Shown here one piece after another: positions 1-10,895 of a stretch of 64,000 nucleotides of DNA. How positions within the stretch are numbered: the first letter of the stretch is position 1; every line of letters starts with the position of its first letter. This DNA comes from Thinopyrum elongatum (lineage: Eukaryota > Streptophyta > Magnoliopsida > Poales > Poaceae), in NCBI GenBank assembly GCA_011799875.1, contig CM022298.1, forward strand, positions 258,409,757 through 258,473,756, given 5' to 3'. The translations under genes and the position numbers were made by a program. Under the pieces are notes generated by a model. It was given only the letters and a program-made list of their open reading frames with translations. It ran no database searches and was not told where the DNA came from.

Positions 1-260
1 AGGATGTTGTCGATGGGCTCAACAATAATTTATCAAGATTCCCATAAGATGGGGTTACATGATTATGTGAACAAGATGATAGCATGGGTCAGACCAAAAG
101 ATATAATGGTGTATGCCCGAGGAAACAACCACGGATAAGACAACATTACGAACATCGTTGGTTCTGATTTGATTTGATGATATCCCATACTCAAATCAAA
201 GTTTGGATAAGATAATAGGTCCAACAATTGATCACAAGGATCAATCAATGAAAGTATCAT
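1..260 (-). pseudogene. Ty3/gypsy reverse transcriptase fragment
   Basis: Decayed remnant of the reverse transcriptase palm region. On the minus strand, 260-63 reads DLSMGYHQIKSE and later ISFGLTHAI, the degenerate forms of the family's conserved DLRSGYHQI and SFGLTNAP blocks. After a stop, bases near 25-1 read PIDNIL, matching the catalytic FIDDIL block with the second Asp replaced by Asn. The enzyme would have copied element RNA into DNA in cytoplasmic virus-like particles. Stops and the lost Asp make it non-functional, and its remaining C-terminal half is outside the window. Confidence 0.75.
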
Positions 261-2060
261 CTTTCTTCAACACACACACACGAGGATATCCCTTAGGAAT
301 GAACTAAGTCAGACAAGCTCTCATCTTCCAACTCTCCAAGTTGTTGTTTAGCTTAACCAACTAGCATCAGGGTATCCGACACAGATTCTTGGAGAAAGGG
401 TGGTTTACAAGAAACCAACTTGATCAAGAACTCAACATAGCGGTCAGGTGACAACCTGGTAGCACTTCCGAGAAGATATTCGGAAAGTCACGAACCACCG
501 ATATGTAACTAAGCTCGAGAACAATCTTGCTTTTTAGGGCAAGACGATGTGATCAAATAAGCAAGGGATTGACATAATCCTAACTCATTGATCGAAGGGT
601 GCACCAGAAATATGGACTAGGTGGCACGATCAACCTTAGGGTGATGATTCAACAATCAACACGCTAAGAATGAGATTATTGTCCATTAACTACCAAGCAA
701 CGGGGTTGCTGGGAGTGTTTATTTCACACATCACGATTCCCTTATCGGTATTCCGGTTGCAACAACACGAAGACCGAGGAATGAAGAACTATGGCGAGAA
801 GTATCACTTCGTCAAGAATTCATAAGAGGTTGTGCAATTTTCATGACATTCTTGACATAAGACGGTAATACTTCCGGGTAGAACAAAATCAAAAGCTGGA
901 TTGGCATTTTGATCTGCGGAGCACAACTATTTTGACCCAATCCGAATATGGATGAGGTACTGGAGTTTGTTTCTCCTAGTCATTCCGGAATAGAACGGCT
1001 TGACGGACCACAAGAATAATAAGCATTGATAACACGAATGCACAATTAGTCCTGACTATCAATTGATAGACAGAGGTCAGAATACAACTAAAGAGAGTCA
1101 ACTCAAAGGAACACATAGTTTTCTGGGTTGCGGATGCATAGATTTAGTATGTCAAACAAGTTCAACATATTTCTTCCAGATAATCCATGCAGAAAGGTAG
1201 GACTGGCAGATTCACAATGTAGAATGGAGAACTCATCAAGAGCACTCTGGTTGTGATCTTTTGGTTCAAAGAACTTTTGCCTTAATGGTTCATGGTATTT
1301 GGAAGAAGGAAATACCACGGACCTCGAGGACTGTCGCAAGGTTACTAATATCCTAAAGGAACTAGCGAACACTAACAACAGGAAGAAAGTAGAGTGAATC
1401 TTGGGCTCAAGAACCCGGAAATAGAATGCCTACTAACTAAATGGCATCACGGGATGCTTTCCAGAATGACGGCCAGAATCATCACACTAGGAATATAAAG
1501 CATTACTAGATTACTTGGTGGTTCTCTAGGATGCCTAGGGTCATAATACTAGCTCCAACACATATGTCAAGGCAATGGAGTACCTCAACAGACCGTTAGT
1601 GTGCTTAATCTGGCCCAAAGGGACGCGGAAACAGAGGGAAAGGATTTTGCAAATGCATCATATTGTTTGGAAACCTGGGATGACTCAGATAGCATAACGG
1701 CTGTAAATGCTCAAAAGATTTGAGACATCCTGCAATTGGTGGCATAACCACTTAGCAACACAATATCAAGGTTCTGAGATCAACTAACAACACACAAAAG
1801 TAGTAGGAACAGAACAGAGGCTTGAAACCAACAATCCTATAAGTTGCTACGGATTAGTAACACGTGATCCTGATAGAAAGATGAGAAGCCTAGTTCTTAA
1901 ACCCCATAGCAAAGAAGAGGTTGACTTAGATCAAAAAGGCATAAGGTAAAGGAGTAAAAAGAGCCTTATGTTCCCTTCCACAATCAATTCCCTTATATAA
2001 CTAAAGCATTTCTAGACTCAACTTCGACAAGTTTGGCTTGGTAATCCTACAGGCAGTCAG

Positions 2061-2072
2061 GCTCTGATACCA
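2061..2072 (-). other. Primer-binding site, initiator Met tRNA type
   Basis: The minus strand reads TGGTATCAGAGC four bases beyond the LTR end. This is the standard complement of the 3' end of initiator methionine tRNA, used to start minus-strand DNA synthesis. It fixes the orientation of the element and the inner border of the LTR at 2077. Confidence 0.9.
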
Positions 2073-4633
2073 ACGCTGTCAGGACCCCGATTCCAAGTCA
2101 CATCGATCTAGCCGGTAACACCTCATATCACTTTGCGGCCTCACGCACGGTATTCCCATGGGTGTCGCCTTACCATAGCCCGGGACCGTTTGCGCCTTTT
2201 GGCTCACGTATATGATAGTGTCGCTAGCATCCATATGACAGAGAACCCGGGCCGACATGACTAGTTGTGAACCCAAAGTGGCACTAACTTACGGGGACAG
2301 GCATACATGACCCAGCAACGAACGTGTCGGTCATCAGCGAGTGAATTCGGGCTGTAGCAACTAGGCTAGCAGGACTCCGGGAATCCGGGCTGTAGCAGGC
2401 TAACAGGACTCGGAAAGACACCGCGTGACGTTTCCCCGAAGGGACAGACACAGGATCGAGGCAGGACACATGCCGGCCAATCTAAGTGTTCCGGAGCAGT
2501 AGCAAGCTAACAGGACTCCCGTAAACCGGGCTGTAGTGGACTACCAAGGCTCAGTGAAAGCACAAGACTACATTTCCCCATAAGAGAGGCTACCAAGGAT
2601 AAACAACTAGGTTGTCGGATCCCACACATACCAAGCATTTCAATCATACACACAATATGCTGGATATGGGCAAATACAACATGGCATCACAACCAGACTC
2701 TATGACTCAGAGTATTTATTCATTAGGCTCCGAGGAGCCAAGTATTACAAACATGGGTCTCATGACCCAACATTCAGAGCATACAAGTCAAAGCACATGC
2801 GGAAGCTTAACATGTCTGAGTACAGACATCTACAAATGAAAAAGGCTGAGAAGCCTGACTATCTACCAGATCCTGCCGAGGGCACAAGATCGTAGCTGAG
2901 GTAACAAGCTAAATGTCGAAGTCCACGCGGAACTACTAGCGAGACTGAGTCTCTCTGCAAAAACATAAATTAAGCAAATGTGAGTACAAATGTACCCAGC
3001 AAGACTTACATCAGAACTAACTACATATGCATCGGTATCAACAAAGGGGGTGGTGGAGTTTAACTACAGCAGGTCAGCTTTGACTCAGTGGCTAACCTGA
3101 ACTACGACAGCAAGTAACTCTTTTGAGGTGGCGCACACGAGTCCACTTATTCACCATATCAATACACCACTATGGATCCGCTCCCGTCTCCCTACGAGAA
3201 CGCCATCCATGGCACTCACGCTTATCTTGCGAGTTTTAGAGTATCCACTTTCACTTGTCTATGAACTGTACAGGCAACCCAGAAGTCCTTTACCGCGGAC
3301 ACGGCTATTCGAATAGATCATATTAACCCTGCAGGGGTGTACTTCTTCACACATGTTTCCACCACTTAGCATCTGCACACGACATGTGCTCGACAGACTT
3401 CAAGCGAAAGCCGACGTGGGTGTAGACCACGACCTAAGTAACCACACAAGTCTCTAGTCCAGGTTTATCGCCTATTTGGGTTCCATCCGCGAGGAGATCC
3501 GGCCGGGGTTTCGCTCACAGCCCCAAACGATGTGTGCAGGGTTCCCGAGACACCAAACGGGCGCTCGGTACACCGGGCCACGGTGTATCTACCGCAACAT
3601 AGCCCACCCCTAGGGTCAGCGCTACGCACGGCCTCCAACACATATCCTACAAACACCAGAAACTAGTTGCAACTCCTGGACAGAGGACAGGGGCGGTTAA
3701 TAAGTCGAGCAGGGTCATATTTCAGGGCCCAACGTGTGGTAGTAGCTATTCATCGATCACAAACACAGAACTCAGTTCCTGAGGACGGTTTCAATGAGAC
3801 AACCCACCATGTACTCCTACGTGGCCTCTCACCGCTACCTTTACCAAATCGTGTTCACACACTTAGCTCACACACAGTAGGACATGTTCATCACCTCTGA
3901 ATCATCCCCGATGAATCAGACCCGACTCAACTCTAAGCAGTAGCAGGCATAACAAACAGGCATGAATGAGTAGGCACATTAGGGCTCAAACAACTCCTAC
4001 TCATGCTAGTGGGTTTCATCTATTTACTGTGGCAATGACAGGTCATGCAGAGGAAAAGGGGTTCAGCTACCGCAGCATGTAACAGTTGAATTGATGTTGT
4101 CCTAATGCAGTACAAGAGAGCAGGAGCGAGAGAGTGGGATTGTATCGGAATGAACAAGGGGGTTTTGCTTGCCTGGCACTTCTGAAGATAATATAGTTCT
4201 TCATCGGTGTCATCGAACACGTCGTCGGAACCACGTCTACTGAGAGGGAGCAACCACCGGCAAACACAAGAGGAACCACAATCAATGCAATGCACATTCA
4301 TATGAATGATATGTCATATTAAGGTACTGAATTGTCCTAGTGCAACAGTTAGTCATATTCATTGAAGTGGAATTCAAACCTATAGCAAATTCCAACTCCA
4401 AAACTAATTACTATTTATTCCATAATCATGAATTGTCCTATTCAGTGAGGTTAACTTCTTCAAACATGCATGAAAACGCCATATTCAGATTCTTTGGATT
4501 TTTCTGATCATTTTTCATATATAAATTATTTCATTCTGAGCTATAGTTTATTTTCTATGAATTTTAGAAGTTTTGGACATTTTCTGGAATTTTCTGATTA
4601 TTTTAAATCTAGAAAATGATTTACTGCATCAGC

Positions 4634-4770
4634 ATGACGTCGGTGTGACGTCAGCAGGTCAACGGAGACGGTCCAGGTCAAACCTGACCAGTGGGACCCA
4701 CTGGTCAGTGACATTTAGTGTCACAGACAGGTGGGTCCGGTCAATGGCCATGTCAGCGAGGTCAACGCCG
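4634..4770. promoter_or_regulatory. Cluster of TGACG sites and dyads in the Tekay LTR
   Basis: Two TGACGT sites lie 12 bp apart, the second being the perfect palindrome TGACGTCA, the core bound by plant TGA-type bZIP factors. Several GGTCAA/GTCAAC blocks resembling W-box sites follow. 4686-4706 is a perfect 21-bp palindrome with 10-bp arms, and a GTGAC...GTCAC dyad comes immediately after it. The position inside an LTR makes a transcriptional role possible, but nothing here proves it. Confidence 0.35.
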
Positions 4771-5822
4771 ATGCGTGGGTCCACTGTGTTTAGATTAAAC
4801 TTAAACTATTTTTGTTAGATGGTTAGTTAGGCAGTGGGGCCCGCATGTCAGCGAGCCAGGGGTTAGTTAGTGGGTCATTAGCCACTAATGATGTTCCCAC
4901 ATCAGCACGCCGGAGTTGAATGCCGGCGAGCACGCAAACGCGGCGGCGACGCTCGGGAACGCGCTACGAGCGGCGGCTGGACGCACGAAGACCACCAGAA
5001 TATAGCCCGCGCTTGACCGCGTCTAGAGAAGCGATCGGGAGGCCTCGGGGTCGCCGGAAATGACGACGGCGAGCTCAGAGGCAGTGGCCGGGGTTCGGTG
5101 TTTGCGGGGTTGGTGCTACGGTGCACAGGAGGGCGAGCTGGTGGGCGCGTTCGGCTCCTGGGGCTGCAACGAACACGCTGATGAGCACGGACGCGGGTGG
5201 CAGCAGCTGTGGCCGCGGCGGCGCCATGGACGGCGGCAGGGAGCTCTCGGGCACGGCAGCGCTAGCGCTAGAGGGCGAGTTAGACTGCGAGGAGAGAGGG
5301 GAAAGGCGCAGGTGCTCATGGCGGTTCTTCTGGTGCAGCTGGCTGGCTCAGGGAAGCGCTGGCGACGACGAACGGGCGATGGCGATCTCGGCGACCCGAG
5401 AAGGAAGAAGACGGTGGTGACGGCGAGGCAGGGCGCCCGGCGACGTGTAGCTGGATGGGGACGAAGAAGAGGTCGTGGCGGAGCTCTGGAGCACGTCGAG
5501 CGGCCGAGGGGGAGGCTCTGGGTGCGGCAACGGCGAGCGGCGGCAACGAGCTCCGCTAGGGCTGCGCGGGAGAGAGAGCAGAGGAGGGGGAAGAGGTCCA
5601 GGGAGAGTGAGAGAAATCCAGGGGGTCGGGGCGATGTACGTGGCGTCGTCAGCCGCGTCGGGGAGGAGCCAGGTAGGCAGGGAGGGAGGAGGTGGCCGCA
5701 CGGTGGTGCGCGCGCGTCGGGCACGCGCCCGTCCTCCTGGCAAGGAGGAAGACGACAGGAGGAGGTGCCCAGGTGGGCTGGGCCGCCAGCTGGGCTGCAC
5801 AGGACCTGGGCCAGCCAGGTAA

Positions 5823-5840
5823 CTCTCTCTCTCTCTCTCT
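5823..5840. repeat. CT microsatellite
   Basis: An uninterrupted CT dinucleotide run followed by a T-rich tract, inside the GC-rich part of the Tekay-like LTR. Similar short runs occur at 56144-56160 (CT, in the 3' LTR of F) and 62502-62521 (GA, just after the extra ORF of G). Confidence 0.8.
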
Positions 5841-6751
5841 TTTATTTCTGTTTTTTTTCTATTTTCTGTAGTTGTGTTTGGCTTTATTAAAATTGCCAGA
5901 GCATTTCCAAAAATCACCAAACTGCTCATGCCCACTGTATAGAGTATATCCAACATGGAACATTTCAGTTTGGGATTATTTGGACATTTAAAATATTTAA
6001 TAGCATTTAAATGTCCAAATGCAAATAACATAAGATTTAATTCAGTGACCCAATGATGTCCTAGAAAATTGTGCACCATTTTTGTCAGAGGTTCTAGACC
6101 AAGGCAAAGATGATGAACATTTTAGAAGGGCATTTCAGGTTCATTGAAAAGGATTTTAGTAAACCCTAATTGGTTTAAGTGGTGCTGGGGGTTTCTGTCA
6201 TCCCCATTTCAACTTCATTTGAAATTAAACATGATGCACACATGAAACTGGCCTAGCCAGAACTAGGGATGTGACAGTACCTCGCCCGCCGTTGGGGCGC
6301 CCAGATCACTAGGACGAGACCAAGGGGTGAGGGGCTACGTGACTAGTGAGGCCCCTGAGTCGCGATGCTCAGGGGTCCCCCTTGATGTGCGAATGGCCCT
6401 CATGAAGGAAAAACAAGCAGTGGTACAAGGTAATCCAGAGTCCTTCATACCTTTGCTTGCTAGCCTTTGCCTGGGAGGGACACGAGAAAACCAGGTGCGA
6501 GAGACCTGGTGAGGTGGCGTACGCCAGGCGGGGCCTAAGCGTAGCTCCCCTGCCAGTCCTTAATCATGAGGCGGTCGCGGGCGGGCTCGTGAGGGCGCAC
6601 AACTTTCATGGTGGCGAAGCACCAGACACGCAGATGATAATATTAGGCAATTCATGGAAGGGCGAATCCAGTTCTGATACATGTGCAAAATGATACATGC
6701 TGCAGGTGCAGGCCCTGGCAGCTTGAGGATAATGCAGCCCGAGGGGCGCCC

Positions 6752-7345
6752 TCAATTTGAACAAACCAAAAAGTCACCTGGCACCGTCATTGTAGAAGCG
6801 TTGGAGTAGCTGTAGACACACGCTGCAGAGTCCGATCCGCATGAGCCGGCTGACTCCTGAGGCTCGGGAAGCTCGCGGGGGTCCGACACCTCCTTTGTCA
6901 GGATCGCCAGACGCCGGGCCTCGCGAGCCGCCAGGATGCTCTGCATGTAGCACTGGTGCGAGGCAGCCATGTTCAGCAGGCCGAACGGCATGCGGATGTA
7001 GCTGCGGGGGCAGCCCCCACTCTGTCCAACGTGGGACAGCCAGCAGAGTTCCTGAGAAGCAGCCCTATTGAGACCTGGGATGTTGGCACATACGTGCAGC
7101 TCGCCACCCTTGTCAGGGGCGGCAGCTGCGCCAGGTGGTGCAGGGCGACGCTCGTCACGCATGGCTCGCGCCTCCTGGAGCTCCTCGATTGCCCTTGTGA
7201 TGAACTCCTGAGCGTCGGGCGCCTCGCACCCTGCGCCCTGCTCGCGGAGGCGCGCGTCGAAGCACGCCTCCACATGGTGCCTGAACGCCTCCCTTGTGAC
7301 GTTGGTCAAGTTGGAGGCCCTCCAGAGGAGATCCCCCGAGCCCAT
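6752..7345 (-). pseudogene. Reverse transcriptase remnant of element A
   Basis: Only one block is recognisable: YIRMPFGLLNMAASHQCYMQ, the degenerate form of the conserved reverse transcriptase stretch that normally reads RMPFGLKNAGATFQ. The catalytic YxDD region expected about 20 residues further on is absent, and the upstream fingers region is replaced by unrelated, Ala- and Arg-rich sequence. It is a broken pol fragment of element A lying between protease and the Tekay junction. Confidence 0.55.
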
Positions 7346-7372
7346 CCTGAGAGGGGCGTCAGGTGCGGCTTC

Positions 7373-8074
7373 CTATGCGAGGGGGAAGGGCGCCCCAGCA
7401 GCGGGCGCGGGGCCTGAGGCACGATCGTCGGATGCACCAGCCTCCTGGTGGCCCTTGGGGAGGAGTTGCTTCTTCTTCTTTGGGATGGCCTCAGGAGGCC
7501 GAACTGCACCCTTGTCATCAGAATTCTCGACTGTCGTAGCCTGGTAGGCGCGCTCGAGGGAGCACACCGCTGCCTTCTCGTCGCAGGCGACCGTGATGAT
7601 ACCGCCGCTTCCTGGCATCTTGAGGATTTTGTAGCCATGGTGAGTCGCCACCATGAACTTGGAGAGGGTTGGATACCCGAGGATGGCATTGTACGGGAGG
7701 TGAATGTGGGTGACGTCGAAGTCGATGAGCTCAGTGTGGTAGTTGTTTCGCTGACCAAAGGTGCCAGGGAGGCGAATCTGCCCTTTGGGGGTGGTGGAGC
7801 CATCGGTCACTCCTAAGAAGGGCTTGGTGGGGAGGAGCTGGTCGTACGGCACTTGGAGCGTCTCGAACATCTCGACGGAGAGAACATTGAGCCCCGCGCC
7901 GCCATCGATGATTATCTTGGTGACGAGGACGTTGCTGATGGTTGGTGAGTAGAGCATTGGGACCACGCCAGCGGCAGCTGAGCACTTGAGCTGGTCTATA
8001 GAGTCGAAGGTGATGGCGTACTTGGACCACCTGAGGGGGTGCGACGCCTCGAGCTTGGGGAGAGCCGCGTTCAC
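7373..8074 (-). pseudogene. Retropepsin-like aspartic protease of element A
   Basis: A 233-codon open stretch covering the gag-pol protease, which cleaves the polyprotein in the particle. The active-site block reads IIDGGAGLNVLS, where the catalytic Asp is followed by GG instead of the SG or TG of most retropepsins; Tat elements B and C in this window also have DGG. Downstream landmarks match B and C too: a DVTHIHLPYNAILGYPTLSKF segment and the YKILKMPG block. It overlaps the end of gag in another frame, which reflects a frameshift in this copy. The C-terminal tail is Lys- and Pro-rich. Although the protease domain itself is open, the polyprotein is not intact. Confidence 0.7.
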
Positions 8075-9774
8075 CTCACGAGCGAACTGCTTGAAGATGC
8101 GATGAGAAGCGGGGGCCTGAGCACCACCCAGGATGCAGGCAATGGCATGAGGCTCTTGGAAGCCCCCAGCCCCAACGTCTTGGCGGTGGTCGTCTTTCCT
8201 CCTTGGTGGTTGCGACAGCGGTGGGAGACCGGCGTTGCCCTAAGGACGGTCCTCGCGAGGCTGGTCCCTCCAGGGGCCGTGGCGGCGCTGGCCCTGCCAG
8301 CGGTCCTCACGAGGCTGATCGCGCTAGTCCTTGGGACGGCGGCCGAAGCGCCCATCGCGGATCGCCTGAGCTCTTGGCAGTCGTTGGTGTTGTGGCTGTG
8401 GACGTTATGGAAGACATAGAACGGGCGGCTGCCTTTGGATGACTCGGGGTGGTCACAGCCGCGCTTCATCTCAGGTTCCGCCGCGAGCACAGCGGGACCC
8501 TTGCACTTCACGTCCTTAGCCTTGGCCTTCTTGTCTTCAGGATCCACCTTCGGAAGCTCCATGAGGGAGAGGCGACCTTCCTCCGCCCTCGCACACTTGG
8601 TGGCCATGTTAAACATCTCCAGAGCTGAGCACAAATTTTCATGCATGGCGAGCTCTTCCTTCATCTTGACATCCCGGACATCCTCAGAGAACGCCGTGAT
8701 GATGGCTTCATCCGACACCTTTGGGATCTTGAGGCGAACGTTGGTGAAGCGATGTATGTACTTGTGCAAGGTTTCGCCTGGCTGCTGCTTGATGCATTGC
8801 AGGTCGCCTGCCCCGGGAGCATGGTCGTGAGTGCCCTGGAAGTTGGCGATGAAGCATTCGCAGAGCTCGTCCCAGGAGGAGATCGAGCCCATCGGATGGT
8901 TCAGGAGCCAGGAGCGCGCGCCGTCCTTGAGGGCCATGGGGAACCAGTTTGCCATGACCTTCTCATTACTGTTCGCCACCTCGATGCTCAGCTCATAGAG
9001 CTATAGGAACTCAGTAGGGTCGGGGGTGCCATTGTAGCATGGAGGCAGATCCAGCTTGAACTTGCCGGGCTAGACAACGTGGCGTAGCTCCGGAGTCAAA
9101 GCACGGCACCCTGCCGCATTCACCGGGGCCACCCGCCGAGGAAGAGCCTGATCTTGATGCCCGCGCACGGCCGCTTCTGGCGGTATGCGATCTTGACCTG
9201 GCGGTGCTGGGAGCGCACGCACCTCTCCTTAGGGCCGCTGCACCACCTGGCAGCTTCCTTCATCGCGCGCTAATGCGCTGCGCGACGGGTCGCACCGGGG
9301 AGCCTCATGCCTCGGCTCGAGGCTCTTGCCGTGCAGCGGAGGGGGAAGAGGTGCGCCGTGGGCCATGTCGCCCGCGTGGAACAGCGGAGGGCGAAGCAAA
9401 CGAGACGGTGCAGGGGCCTCGCCAGTAGCGTTGACGAGCTTAGTGATGCAGGCCAGCCAATCGTCGTAGAGGTTGTTGGCCGGACGATAGCGCAGAAGCT
9501 CGCGCACCATGAGCAGCGCAAGCTATGTGTTCGCCAGCCCACGGTGACCATGGGAGGACGAGATCGTGCCTGGAGTGGGTGATGGTGTGGCGGTGCGGCC
9601 GTCGCGCTGCATAGACGGCAGGAGCGACGAGTCCTGCTGCTCGCGGGCAGCAGGGTCGATGGCGGCATTAGCCGCCGGGGAGGCGGAGCTGCGAGGGACG
9701 CCGTTGCCCGCGGGTTCCGTCTGGGCAACACAAGCAGCCTGACGCTTGGCACGAACACGGCGAGCATCAGCCAT
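8071..9774 (-). pseudogene. gag polyprotein remnant of element A
   Basis: gag forms the particle shell. The start codon at 9774 opens with MADARRVRAKR, which is also how the gag of copy J2 begins. The N-terminal part is broken by stops around 9523 and 9229 and near 9003. The longest open part (8979-8071) holds the capsid region: NWFPMALKDGARSWLLNHP, then ISSWDELCECFIANFQGTH and LHKYIHRFTNVRLKIP, the usual order for plant Retrotrans_gag domains. A region with Cys and His (CDHPESSKGSRPFYVFHNVHSH) follows where a zinc knuckle normally sits. The reading frame then shifts into protease. Confidence 0.7.
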
Positions 9775-9826
9775 CAAGACAGCGGAACGGCGGTGGAACG
9801 AGCGGTGGAACGGAGACTTCGACACG

Positions 9827-9843
9827 CCCCTACCTGGCGCGCC
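9827..9843 (-). other. Primer-binding site of element A
   Basis: Minus strand TGGCGCGCCAGGTAGGGG lies a few bases inside the LTR end at 9847. The same kind of site (TGGCRCGCCAGGTAGGG) follows the LTRs of J2 and C, and is typical of Tat-lineage elements of grasses. Confidence 0.7.
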
Positions 9844-9846
9844 AAA

Positions 9847-10722
9847 TGTCGGATTCAGGGCTCTGCAGACCCAAAGGTAGTTCAAACTCTGGGGCATGTG
9901 CGAAGAACTCAACCTAACCAGCCAACTAAACGCGCCGCCCTACAGCCTAGCTCGAAGAACACGGAAGAAGAAGGACACGGCAGTTTACCCAGGTTCGGGC
10001 CACCTTGCGGTGTAATACCCTACTCCTGCTTGGGGTGGATTTGCCTCACGAGGGGTTGAGGATGAACTAGTACAGTGGATGAACAAGCTCGCAAGGCTTG
10101 CACTGGTGAGGATGAGTGGTTCTGGGTTCGATTCCCCTCCTCTCTATGGTGGTGGCTAACCTACTTATAGTGGTCTTGGTCCTCTTCCCCGAAAACGAAG
10201 GCGGGAAGGGATTCCACAATAGCCAAATTTGAAGGGGGACAAGTAGTACATCTTCTCCTGACGAAAGGTGGTCTTCGCTTGTAAATCTTCTGGTCGTGAC
10301 GTCGTGGTGGGCTCGGTGATGACATCCGTCCTGCCGCCCTGGCGGTCCTGGTCTCGTTGCACAGGAATGGAAACCTTTGGGTGATTCCTCGGGACTCCGC
10401 GCCTGCGCTTGCCTCCTTAGCACCAAAGAGGAAACCTGCTGCTCTGCGCCCGCTGGCGCCTGCCTGGCCTTGGTCGTCATGGCTTGCGTTACCTTCACCT
10501 CATGAGATGGGTACCTGCATAGAAATCTCCGCTCCTCGGGAGCCAGCCAAGGGAGGCCGCTCCCTCCGGAGGTCTTGACGTCGTCCATCTCGCGAGGCTT
10601 GGCCCCTCGCGAGGGTCTTGTCTTGAAGGTGTTGTAGATGGGCCGTACCAGGCCGTCGATGGAACCACGCCATGGGCCGCAGGCAGGCAAGTCTGGGTAC
10701 CCTGGTTCCCAGAACGCCGACA
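9847..10722 (-). repeat. 5' LTR of element A
   Basis: An 876-bp LTR in minus orientation: it starts TGTCGGCGTTCTGGG at 10722 and ends with a GAATCCGACA-type border at 9847. It is the same family as the plus-strand LTRs at 12270-13151 and 13152-13699. It contains the conserved box (about 9970-10030) ending CCGAACCTGGGTAAAC on the minus strand that is also seen in LTRs of K and C. Confidence 0.85.
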
Positions 10723-10895
10723 GAGGCATCGCCTCGAGGAGGAGTTGCAGCCCTGCCGTTCTTCGGGGTCACCTGGCCTTACCTTCGGAGGGCCCGGGGA
10801 GTGGCCCCGGACCTCATGATGACCCCGGTGGAGCGTGGGGATTCCACGGTCGGGGGCTCGACAACGTCGTCGTCATCTTTGTGGCCGCGGATGAG

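Larger units (their letters stand above)
1..6276 (-). mobile_element. Tekay/Del-lineage Ty3/gypsy element, 5' part
   Basis: A minus-strand LTR retrotransposon whose 5' LTR lies on the right (2077-6276), followed leftwards by an initiator-Met-type primer-binding site and a decayed internal region that leaves the window at base 1. The very long LTR, the tRNA-Met primer site and a Ty3/gypsy reverse transcriptase remnant together suggest the Tekay/Del chromovirus lineage, similar in scale to BAGY-1 or Jeli of Triticeae; the family name is a guess. Between the primer site and the reverse transcriptase remnant (261-2057) I see only decayed sequence with no recognisable gag or protease motif. The element appears to have inserted into Tat element A, whose body resumes at 6277. 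The other LTR is outside the window, so no target duplication can be checked. Confidence 0.75.
2077..6276 (-). repeat. 5' LTR (4.2 kb) of the Tekay-like element
   Basis: In minus orientation the LTR begins TGTCACATCCC at 6276 and ends CCTGACA at 2077, with TG...CA borders and the primer-binding site just inside. At 4,200 bp it is far longer than the other LTRs here. It holds a GC-rich block (about 4900-5820) in which both strands are open by composition rather than by coding, a CT microsatellite at 5823-5840, and a palindrome-rich stretch near 4634-4770. The five bases outside its right end (GTACC, 6277-6281) would be one copy of the target duplication; the partner is out of view. Confidence 0.8.
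6277..10722 (-). mobile_element. Tat-lineage Ty3/gypsy element A, left part lost
   Basis: A minus-strand element with its 5' LTR at 9847-10722, a primer site, gag (9774-8071), protease (8074-7373) and a scrambled reverse transcriptase remnant (7345-6752). The gag and protease sequences resemble the Tat/Retand group of grasses (RIRE2-like). At 6277 it is cut by the Tekay-like LTR, so most of pol and the second LTR are out of view or lost. The stretch 6277-6751 shows no domain I recognise. All coding parts carry stops or frameshifts, so this is a decayed copy. Element J1 to the right has an LTR of the same family in the opposite orientation. Confidence 0.75.

Noticed and set aside
2612..3900. 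Short plus-strand ORFs within the Tekay-like LTR
   Set aside because: All are under 80 codons, antisense to the element, with no domain.
5060..6079. Long ORFs on both strands of the GC-rich LTR block (276, 202 and 243 codons)
   Set aside because: Low-complexity Arg/Gly/Pro/Ser-rich translations that overlap each other on opposite strands; they are explained by high GC content, and no domain is visible.
7448..8419. Plus-strand ORFs over the protease and gag of element A
   Set aside because: Mirror images of the minus-strand gag-pol frames, which carry the recognisable DGG protease and capsid motifs.
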